The notes under the pieces: generated by a model
Databases searched by the model: none
What the model saw: the letters and a program-made list of their open reading frames with translations, nothing else
What the model was told of the DNA's origin: nothing
Position numbers and translations under genes: made by a program
Assembly (NCBI RefSeq): GCF_015182285.1
Contig: NZ_PRDM01000005.1
Coordinates: forward strand, 520,239-584,238
Reading direction: 5' to 3'
Length of the DNA: 64,000 nucleotides
Source of the DNA: Flavobacterium hungaricum
GTDB taxonomy: Bacteria > Bacteroidota > Bacteroidia > Flavobacteriales > Flavobacteriaceae
Shown here: positions 33,001 through 36,300 of the stretch, piece by piece
Numbering within the stretch: the first letter of the stretch is position 1
How the letters are laid out: the number at the start of each line of letters is the position of its first letter

Positions 33001-33270
33001 TGTAGCTCCATTGTCGATATTGATATAACGCATATCAAAGTTACCATTCAAACCAGTTCCGTTGTAATCATCATTCGGACTTGCAGTAACTTGACCCTGT
33101 CTGTTGGTTTCCCGTCTGTTAAGAATGTTATTCCCGATAACAAGAATATCTCCTTTGAGCTGTGCATTATACTCCCTATCGAATGTCTTTAGGTTCTGAG
33201 ACATTACAATATCGCATTGCAAAAACAACAAAAATAAAATTGCAATTTTTAGAATAGTAGGTTTTTTCAT
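12079..33270 (-). CDS. sprB: SprB, giant repetitive cell-surface gliding adhesin
   Basis: A single 7063-codon frame encodes an adhesin on the order of 700 kDa, somewhat longer than the 6497-residue SprB of F. johnsoniae. It has a signal peptide (1-24), a non-repetitive N-terminal region, and a DUF11-like module (about 377-500). A long series of SprB-type repeats follows (about 826-6950), each with paired Cys and endings such as GTYTVTVTD-x-x-GC. It closes with a C-terminal type B T9SS sorting domain (about 6977-7063, beginning LPNYFTPDGDGRDD and ending GHFTLYR). A jelly-roll-like insert occupies about 1250-1470. Two super-repeat families (586 and 570 residues) sit inside the repeat zone. SprB is carried along the surface by the gliding motor. 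sprF lies directly downstream, sprD upstream. No frameshift or stop is seen. Confidence 0.96.
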   Translation of the reverse strand: MKKPTILKIAILFLLFLQCDIVMSQNLKTFDREYNAQLKGDILVIGNNILNRRETNRQGQVTASPNDDYNGTGLNGNFDMRYINIDNGATAGIFSSSSANLTVPNNRAPASPCYRVAYAALYWAATLNGTNRANINKVKFKVPNTSNSNYQDITGTIIHDITTRAGGINPDNTQAYACFADVTNLLSATNPNGTYTVANVISSEGSNGGTGLSAGWSLFIVYEDSSLPTKAISTFNGFTARQQGGGPNNTTITGFTTIPTGPVQARFAFAALEGDLGYTGDYLQINGTTITPPTRPRIGNANNFFNSTINTLNSAYLDRTPKSTNTLGFDTGVIDIDPSAGIIKNNDTSATITLATNTDVFIYYFTAFSVDIIAPKIVLTKGVKDINNNDASGKDVTLGEELRYELVFKNEGNDNAKSFTITDKLPINTDFNFPSDLLELPPGMTIPTTAAGNSFVQYNPTTRTLTFTIPNSYVAVLPTRSPEYKIRFKVKVVDDCSKLTDACSNLIQNTAMTSYVGDRGGSGTNYGDSSYASTAGCNIVPQSTNFLVGLDACKNRRTEICTTSMTISASGGYKSYSWSTNSSGTPVIGTNQTLTITQPGTYYVYNTANPPCIDLQEIITVVDGGGVRTNPIIPYADNRNPDGTITGCLIDGKPLPKIYLCGSNDTRLINLNLSGATIVWEKTTCARPTDLSELCADERTSCTWVSAGANGSLFTVNEAGYYRVTIDVNGCINRYYFNVYKSDVSITETHKNIICYNKGNITAQLLAGYEYSLTKLGANGNTTNYQDSNVFDIWEAGNYVINYRLKNVPNTCVYKSHSIEILSLTMDPKVENPNEQPNCYGENGSITVSATAGFANYYFVLLDGSTVIQQVGPITANVYTFTPAPGKYYTVEVYTMNGNTKECSGSTGKYINNPASEIILTANAITPLTACSEGKYKISASGGSGGYSFFVDGSTTPQASSDNDNYDQNAIIILTPTARDYVIRVRDSKLCEKTITVKVASLPAPVYTVSHTNSNCYDGSSEIRINLTNANGYTMAYSINDGGTYQASPIFSNLSPGNYKVKVKYSITYPITNWPNSATQDCFGPTENVTITGPSSALTASAGVAALAGCTLPDGSGVNQGGKLRINNAQGGTPGYQYSFDGGATWQTSNEKNVLPGTYILVIRDALGCTYTIPYDIILDPRPSDPTIRVEDPVFNCNGTATSTVTVTNGTSSNYSYEYYLDGVANTPISNNVFTNVPSGSHTVSVKYNVTTVSTYSNLLQEDFGKGTYTTTPGINPAYCFEDESTPHPVGYPCGDFNDYQINDGKYAVASSIKTNFGNSWIFAKDHTLPAHPLGRFLCVNVGGSAGIGGILYSKPIKDVIINQPVIISLWAENLIVKTSTSHADPKLTIQLVNNLNGVGGTETIVATTDTANPWVVPKTEKWEYKELSLNPGAYNNLSFVIRSYSNEFNGNDVLIDDIWVRQIPESCIAQKNFPIVIDSNKAFSASVTGFKDLTCVGSNNGEITIAAQNFNLPYGFDYSLDNGATWINSKVSPVTATGLSSKTYNIRVRYDNSASSCVFPLTQVIKAPTAIAPTAIVTKEATCTTGATITAGATGGTPAYQFQLMNGATIVTPFQTTGIFTNVPTGSYTVVVRDSNTCVSSASAAVTVVAPNAPTASLAATSDLCYDTTNQSTLVVTATGTGTLTYSLDGATPQNSNTFTNVGPGTHNIVVTDSNNCTATVSNIVIAPQLQGEAKITGELNCTTTPNASITVTITGGTSGFTYKVRKGTGSYGSSTAVTGSSFVYTGANTADTYYFEITDSKGCVVTVSAIVNTIVNPTVDAQKVDATCNGASTGSVQLAGAGGSGGYSYLFYSSTTTPVPTAFITQSNYTGLAAGTYSYQVMDSKGCKSAVGTITITQPTTLTATASATTFTCNASNVKQAATVTIAVPTTGTAPYEYSFDGGTTFTSTRTLSVTDNGTNQTISYVVKDAQGCQTPVQTIIINRLNPPTDLAFSAAAVTCTATTTTVTATATNGVAPLTFAITSPAGSAATNTTGVFAGLASGVYNFRVTDANGCYYNEAFTINAATPIVVTPAKTSDVLCRGGNTGSGTYTVSGNATVGAYTYTITPATGTVTKSGNVLTLTNAAAGTYTVQVTDNTTGCTSSANIVITQPAVGLSVASAVASNVSCSNDNSEITVTAAGGTPNYTYAFAKNPSTVPTSAYGNSNILTVDTNSGADRVWDVYVKDVNGCTAKSTVTVVVDALPAVTNVTVNNQCTASGTSFTITATATGLAPLTYSIDGTNFQSSPTFTVAAGSYTVTVKDKNNCTASAPAATVVYPQLTAVGDITKELDCSASPNAVITVLIGGGRAPFTYTVQKGSGTVSAPSAPITGPNFTLSVTAANADTYTFVVTDANGCSKTATATVAPISNPTVTAVPVAAACSGNADGSVTLTGAGGAGDYTYSNNATTGFTVNPVFTGLAAGSYTFYVKDGKGCIGSVAVTIAQPLTLAATTSVVGFTCNTSNGKVAGTVTVNVTAGTGTLPYEYSFNGNGFGSGNVLTLNDNGADQPYTYIVRDAKGCTVSGNGILSRLNPPTDLTFAAAAVTCNATSTTVTLTATNGVAALQYETIAPSPVIIAKQTSNSFPGLAPGTYMFKVTDANGCYYNEAFTINPATPIVVTPAKTSDVLCRGGNTGSGTYTVTGIATAGAYTYTITPATGTVTKSGNVLTLTNAVAGTYTVQVTDTATGCTGTAAIVIDQPAVALTVALPTATNVSCNNDNSQITVTASGGTPNYTYAFAKNPSTVPTSAYGNSNILTVDTNSGADRVWDVYVKDVNGCTAKSTVTVIVDALPAVTNVTVNNQCTASGTSFTITAAATGLAPLTYSIDGTNFQSSPTFTVAAGSYTVTVKDKNNCTASAPAATVVYPQLTAVGDITKELDCSASPNAVITVLIGGGRAPFTYTVQKGSGTVSAPSAPITGPNFTLSVTAANADTYTFVVTDANGCSKTATATVAPISNPTVTAVPVAAACNGNSDGSVTLTGAGGAGDYTYSNNATTGFTVNPVFTGLAAGSYTFYVKDGKGCIGSVAVTITQPLTLAATTSVVGFTCNTANGKVAGTVTVNVTAGTGTLPYQYRFNGQGFGSNNVLTLNDTGVDQPYTYEVRDAKGCIVSGSGTLLRLNPPTDLTFAAAAVTCTATTTTVTLTATNGVGALQYETIAPSPVIIAKQTSNSFAGLAPGTYMFRVTDANGCYYTEAHTINPVTPITLVVKKTSDVLCRGGNTGSIRLEVAGFAATSTYSYTVNGGTAVTGNTAAIVNIPNLTAGNYVIVVTDETTGCSETESITINQPAADLTAGYTAVNANCFVTTSAVTVTATGGTPVYRYSFVHDGDPAGTYTNNNKANLDPTIPNWDVYILDANNCSFKLDISITRDAVPTVTASATGQCFGVGSYTITATPGAGLVAPLSYSINNGASYQPGNTFVITTPGNYTVRIKDGNGCTADSNVVIVNNPLTLSAILDKDITCSNPTAAQVTLTAAGGAAAYTYTSSPNTGTFAGNVFTTNTPGSYTFTVTDSRGCTATSSAVIITPTVTPEITAVSQTQTINCSGEDTAAISVTYDATKGLAPFVINVLNNTTGTDYGTQTSGLAAGNYTITVTDARGCFDTETITINEPLPISVAHHAVPITCNTTTGISKGSVIVDSVTGGVGPYNYYVTGVNGYNNSELNNLGTTSVSFNVVDFGLYQINVVDRNGCSVLIQNVLVASPPQDLDITVTAPPANCSSLGSAVVAIGATSTNITGNGPFHFAVYTGPGMTYTAPTALPWYDEDVLGVPAGVNPGSKKATIPNLIPGVQYTFVVHDALTGCYYFETATMPIPTNSTLTTTALTSNNITCKGSANGNVTFTVNSTYPAATPISYEIYNSQSMASTGVVGTGSVPANGSLTVSNLGPLTFGNYIVVIRETAGATNAGCSIGTASFNITESAIDLSITASVSKNANCNPASGVITAIAKDGTVTSTSPYMYLLLPSTDPAPTAATLGWVPANTFNRDAGTYTVYVKDAYGCIKSATVTLDKDDEPTIIAPPAFCYNGTAFNFTIGGTVDPAIVGGATYSVDGSVFQTSPTFTFNAAKVYNLVIKDGNGCTATTTFEVKPQLFLEAKLTRELDCTGTPNAEITLTATGGYNTAYTYEYSTNGGTSYTTMASNVLSTSVLGNYIFRVSDAKLPASCQATTTFTLDPLPAAVFTTAQTDVICNGGSDGTITVTVTSGFGPYQYQLDGGAFQASNVFTGLSAGTSYIITVRDAKSCTYSSTPITIAQPSALTATSAITAPLACGTGNAPTKAVVTITVPTGSGTAPYKYSYDNGTTYTDANTYETYAGTTFNVLVKDAHGCIFTLTNGVNVPALNRPTDMDIAGTPIYCAPAANTTSTVTISNVQNGVGTLQYEILSPIVVAKQNTPSFAGLAPDTYLFQVTDANGCTYQESYTVKPVTNITIAGQLVSNVTCNGNANGAVRFTVANFGTTYTAALTAGTGSLVQTGNTVNVTGLVAGNYTVTVTDNTTNCTAFATVTVTEPPVLALNLVHNINANCNFGARVEVIASGGTPNYRYQFVPDGATPNPADYDIFASAVLDPATTEWDAYVIDANGCPMKLDITVGRDALPTITPAAAPYCYTGGPVNITITGTYVGTPMFSIGNQYQSSPNFVLNAPGNYTFYIKDGNGCIVSTPYTLNQELLLQATLTQDLTCTGAAVITLLATQGTQTYNGFEVSYNSGPFVAATSPYTAAAAGTYVFQVEDSQGCQAVSVPVVVTPTTTPTATFTQTNVRCIGGNDGSIIVTVADGILPYSYSIDGGTTFQSSNIFAGLTAGAYAIVVKDAKNCDTVTIPVTITEPTALAATAVLTQGLTCGTGNAAQAAIVTINVTAGTGTSPYQYSFNGGTDYSATNTYTTLTAGTVTAYVRDANGCVITAPVTVTIPALNKPTDMDISGTPIYCAPAANTTSTVTISNVQNGVGTLQYEILSPIVVAKQNTPSFAGLTPDTYLFQVTDANGCTYQESYTVVPVTNITIAGQLVSNVTCNGNANGAVRFTVANFGTAYTAALTAGTGALVQTGNTVDVTGLAPGNYTVTVTDNTTNCTAFATVTVTEPPVLTLNLVHNINANCNFGARVEVIASGGTPNYRYQFVPDGATPNPADYDTLASAVLDATITEWDAYVIDANGCPMKLDITVGRDALPTITPAAAPYCYTGGPVNITITGTYVGTPMFSIGNQYQSSPNFVLNAPGNYTFYIKDGNGCIVSTPYTLNQELLLEATLTQDLTCTGAAVITLLATQGTQTYNGFEVSYNSGLYVPATSPYTATVDGTYIFRVSDSQGCQAVSVPVTVTPRTTPTATFTQTNVRCTGGSDGSIIVTAANGILPYEYSIDGGTTFQPSNIFAGLTAGAYTIVVKDAKNCDTVTIPVTITEPTALAATAVLTQSLTCGTGNAAQAAIVTINVTAGTGTSPYQYSFNGGTDYSDTNTYTTLTPGTVTAYVRDANGCVITAPVSVTIPALDAPVIDNVTGTPIYCAPAASTTSTVTIAYSHGVGTLHFEILSPASAVGNVTGASNGIFTGLTAGTYIFQVTDANGCKDQETYTVDPLVNITIAGQLVNNVICNGESNGSVKFDVDNFGGAYTATLIGGPTTGTLTQTGKVVTLTNLPIGNYTVEVVDNVTQCRASASVAVTQPDALTLTPATNVNANCNTGAKVSVTAAGGTPNYMYAFMSGTAVPASTDYSNSNSAVLNPATNTAWTAYVMDSKGCIASTPITIGTDPLPSGITAAVASQCPSPTGEYTFTVTVTSGMAPYEYSIGNGFQSSPTFTVNAAGTYDVIVRDANACTVTVPALVTISPALQLETVILALPSCTLNNGEIRAAATGGSGNYRYTIDGGIAFSTTPTTFTGVAPGTHVIRVRDVNTNCSVNVTVEIPVATPITGFDLTGTPVSCRGGSDGTITATIAPNAPGVNDNPVYTYTLFGTSATGAAVNRPAQTNNVFVNLEAGDYTVRVTSGRGCVVSEDFRVLQPNVIAVAAPVIAQYGCTSGTNTSNYATITVSTVTGGSGNYTTYEFFKNGVSVQRGPQNVYTESDHTGGTYTVNVYDDKGCMGSSTGIIRVNPFISLDAVNVTVNAPMTCISNEDVTVTVTSTGGTPALLNYNIAGTDGNTYNQSNTTGVFTGLTIGNYVITVTNPATGCSIQKIHYVNNANTFEIKAVAVNGKICFGTADGIIDLTFVDNQLDPTDDAGIFNYVVTGPVPSSGTSTNAGPVRLTGLTAGQYTVQATLVGRPYCTVTNIFSIEQPNAALALTLNKSNITCVTGNNDGEIAATATGGWLGTYQYQLMNGTTIVVDYSTQSTFSGLSAGTYTVNVKDGQDCPVSASETLVVPAPITVSASANASVLSCYGDDNGVITVAQPTGGQGSNYLYTLTVVSDDPVSIVGPQIDPVFTGLKAGRYVVTVTDGYSCQAASTEITISNPTRVEGAIVLSRTQTCLTLAQITLSATGGTGSYTYSTDGVTPLGSFTSAASITFDVPVGNYKYFITDTNGCTSFVTNEIENPALIPLNLKINKSSAVVKCKGEASASIVAEGIGGVGNYVYTLLDNAGNVVRPAQADGTFDNLVFGTYRILVVSDDCRFTSDVITIEEPATPIAAQFIPHNVTCFGANDGKIEVIASGGTGKIQYAIYPDLDKFDTIAIFEKLTPGDYQIVVKDDNGCSIVETITITQPTVIKATELVDMMIPEYCAGDKDGAIYVEVDDTSGTAPYTASIDDEDGPFINPDAGTTNYFSFTGLSGGQHIVYIKDANGCMITLTSNSMPVPVTLNPVIEEAYECENDLPIVKITVTVDSSISEARKAQIVYTLLLDGTTVVATQTGNPVFRIPASGNYSVRAELENCAKVSNTIAIVVKEPLTLIDVTKTLNKDLNTIQVKASGGVAPYTYSFNNEPFTSSNSYRIYETGLYNVTVMDSNGCKATIQVPGTFYDFCLPNYFTPDGDGRDDLIGPACGALAYKNLTFDIFDRYGRVVAKYHVGEKWDGRYNGAELPTGDYWYVLKLNDEKDNREFVGHFTLYR
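16750..20170 (-). repeat. 1710-bp (570-residue) in-frame super-repeat in sprB, two copies plus partial flanks
   Basis: Two neighbouring blocks of sprB, about 20170-18460 and 18460-16750, are near-identical at the DNA level with a period of 1710 bp. The same words recur exactly 1710 bp apart: CACATCCGTT at 16761 and 18471, TATCCATATC at 18411 and 20121. Each copy spans several SprB repeats, from the TGTPIYCAPAA segment to the ITAPV segment. The period is a multiple of 3, so the frame is kept. Shorter related segments flank both ends. Confidence 0.9.
23500..27310 (-). repeat. 1758-bp (586-residue) in-frame super-repeat in sprB, two copies plus a partial third
   Basis: A second, different duplicated block covers about 27310-23800, with part of a third copy to about 23500. 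The marker word TACAAAGAACATCG starts at 27021, 25263 and 23505, exactly 1758 bp apart each time. Each copy runs from a LNPPTDL segment through several SprB repeats, including TSDVLCRGGNTGS and the VWDVYVKDVNGC segment. Copies differ at scattered third positions and a few codons, so they are recent but not identical. Confidence 0.9.
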
Positions 33271-33353
33271 GGTATTTACTTTATTGGGCCTCGCTCTCTG
33301 TCCTAAGGGGCATTAGAACAGAAAATTTTGGCGCTTTAAACTCTTATTTACAA

Positions 33354-33375
33354 ATGCTTTTAACTTTAAAAGCAT
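33354..33375 (-). promoter_or_regulatory. intercistronic hairpin between sprD and sprB
   Basis: The 128-bp sprD-sprB spacer holds a near-perfect dyad (ATGCTTTTA / TTAAAAGCAT) about 85 bp upstream of the sprB start. No U-tract follows it on the minus strand, so it is not a plain terminator. It may be a processing or stabilising stem in the operon mRNA. The role is inferred; only the dyad is seen. Confidence 0.4.
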
Positions 33376-33398
33376 ACTAACAATATTCGTAACTTATC

Positions 33399-36300
33399 TT
33401 AATTCTCCACTTTTACGATGGCCATATTTCCATTATAAGGTTTGTTCCCTTTGGACTCTAAAGCTTTTGTTGCTTCTTGAAGACCATCAAACTTTTCGTA
33501 ATAGATATAATACTTACTCGTTGTTATGTTATAAAAGAAATTAATGTCTGAACGTCCTGCTGCTACCGCTTTGGTCAAGAATTCATCTCTTTTTTCAACA
33601 CTATTATGAACTGCGAGAATCAAATAATAACCGCTTTCAGAATTTTTGATATTCTTTATGATCTGCATATTTGACTGCTCCTCACCAAAATCAAAATCAC
33701 TTGCTTTTAATGGCGTATTGCTGATTTTCGTTGTCTCTTTAATTCGTTTTAAAGCTGCAACGTCCTGTGCATATCTTCCTTGATCATTTTCATAAGCCGC
33801 ACGTTTAATTCTACGTTTACGCTCAATTTCAGTTTCAGTTTTAATACGCTCTAAATCGGCTAATAAAGCTGCTCCTTCAAGTTCCATCTTCAACTGCACT
33901 GCTTTTAACTCATTTATCTTTTCAAGATATGCTTTGTTTAAAGGATCATTCTTTGGGAACTTTTTAAGTCTATCGTTATAAAGATTAGTCAGCTTAGCAA
34001 TTTCATTTTTCATGCTGTTATTCGCCTCAGCAATCTGTGTCTTTAATGCCTCAATTTGACTATTTTCTGCCGCTACACTCTTAAATGGTTTTGGCTCTCT
34101 ATAAATACCTTTTTCACTTAAATCATTTTCTTCTTTTAAATCATTTAAGTCTTTTTGTTTGTTTGCAACTGTTGCACTAAACTGTGTTAATAAATCACTT
34201 TGAGATTTACTTGTTGCCGCAATAGAAGCTGTTAATTCGTCAATTGCTTTAGCTGTTGCGTCTTTATTTGCTTCCTCAGCTGCAAGTTTCGCTGCAAGCG
34301 CTTCTGCATCTGCCTTAGCTTTTGCATCGGCTGCTAATTTAGCCTGACGGGCCTCTTCTGCCGCTCTTGCTTTTTCTTCAGCTGCTTGTTTTGCTTGTAA
34401 TGCTTCTGCATCTGCTTTCGCTTTCGCGTCTGCTGCTAACTTCGCTTTTAATGCTTCTGCGTCCGCTTTTGCTTGTGCGTCGGCTGCTAATTTCGCTTGA
34501 CGAGCTTCTTCTGCTGCTCTTGCTTTTTCTTCAGCTGCTTGTTTTGCTTGTAATGCTTCTGCATCTGCCTTCGCTTTCGCATCTGCTGCTAACTTCGCTT
34601 TTAATGCTTCTGCATCCGCTTTTGCTTGTGCGTCTGCTGCTAATTTCGCTTGACGAGCTTCTTCTGCTGCTTTTGCTTTTTCTTCAGCTGCTTGTTTCGC
34701 TTGTAATGCTTCTGCATCTGCTTTCGCTTTTGCATCGGCTGCCAACTTCGCTTTTAACGCTTCTGCATCCGCTTTTGCTTGTGCGTCAGCCGCTAATTTC
34801 GCTTGACGAGCTTCTTCAGCTGCTTGTTTCGCTTGTGCTTCAGCATCTGCTTTAGCTTTCGCGTCTGCTGCTAATTTTGCCTGAAGTGCTTCTGCGTCCG
34901 CTTTTGCTTTTGCATCAGCTGCTAATTTTGCCTGACGAGCTTCTTCTGCTGCTTTTGCTTTTTCTTCTGCTGCTTGTTTAGCTTGTAATGCTTCTGCATC
35001 TGCTTTCGCTTTTGCATCAGCTGCTAACTTCGCTTTTAATGCTTCTGCATCCGCTTTAGCTTGTGCATCGGCTGCTAATTTAGCCTGGCGAGCTTCTTCT
35101 GCTGCTTTTGCTTTTTCTTCAGCTGCTTGTTTCGCTTGCAATGCTTCTGCATCTGCCTTAGCTTTAGCGTCTGCTGCTAATTTTGCCTGAAGCGCTTCTG
35201 CGTCTGCTTTTGCTTTTGCATCTGCCGCCAATTTAATTTTTAATGCCTCTGCATCCGCTTTTGCTTGTGCGTCGGCTGCTAATTTAGCCTGGCGAGCTTC
35301 TTCTGCTGCTTTTGCTTTTACTTCAGCTGCTTGTTTAGCTTGTGCTTCTGCATCGGCTTTCGCTTTAGCATCTGCTGCTAATTTTGCTTTTAATGCTTCT
35401 GCGTCCGCTTTTGCTTTTGCATCCGCTTCTAGTTTAGCTTGACGAGCCTCCTCTGCTTCTTGTAATTTTTTAGCTTCCGCATCCGCTTTTGCTTTTGCAG
35501 TAGCTTCAGCATCGGCTTTAACTTTAGCATCTGCAAGTAATTTAGCTTGTAAAGCTTCCATATCTGCTTTTGCTTTAGCATCAGCCGCTAATTTTGCTTG
35601 TGCTGCTTCTGCATCTGCTTTTGATTTTGCATCGGCTGCTAATTGTGCCTGCTTCGCTTCCTCAGCTTGTTTTATTTTCAATGCGTCAGCATCTGCTTTT
35701 GCTTTAGCATCTGCTGCTAATTGTGCTTGACGCGCTTGTTCTTCTTGTTTTGCTTTAGCATCAGCTGCTTGTTTTGCTTTTAATGCCTCTGCATCTGCCT
35801 TAGCTTTTGAATCGGCTTCTAATTTCGCTTGACGTGCCGCTTCTGCTTCTTCTAATTTTTTAGCTTCTGCAGCCGCTTTTGCTTTTGCAGTAGCTTCAGC
35901 ATCGGCTTTAACTTTAGCATCCGCTAATAGTTTAGCTTGTAAAGCTTCCATATCTGCTTTTGCTTTAGCATCCGCTGCTAGTTTTGCTTGTTCCTCATCT
36001 GCTTTTGCTTTTGCTTCAGCTGCTAATTGTGCCTGCTTCGCTTCTTCAGCTTGTTTCACTTTTAATGCTTCTGCATCTGCTTTCGCTTTTGCATCGGCTG
36101 CTAACTTAGCTTTAAGTGCCTCTGCATCCGCTTTTGCTTTTGTTTCAGCTGCTAATTGTGCCTGCTTCGCTTCTTCAGCTTGTTTTACTTTTAATGCTTC
36201 TACATCTGCTTTCGCTTTTGCATCGGCTGCCAATTTAGCTTTAAGCGCCTCTGCATCTGCTTTGGCTTTTGCTTCAGCATCTAACTGAGCTTGTTTTGCT

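Noticed and set aside
12079..33270. A frameshift or gene split in sprB
   Set aside because: One frame runs from a signal peptide to a type B C-terminal sorting domain with no stop, so the gene appears intact.
34367..34855. Leu-rich plus-strand frame (162 codons) opposite sprD, and similar Ala/Leu-rich frames at 36628-37770
   Set aside because: They are the antisense shadow of Ala/Lys codon repeats (GCN AAR gives Leu-rich or Ala-rich reading on the other strand). No start context or family resemblance.
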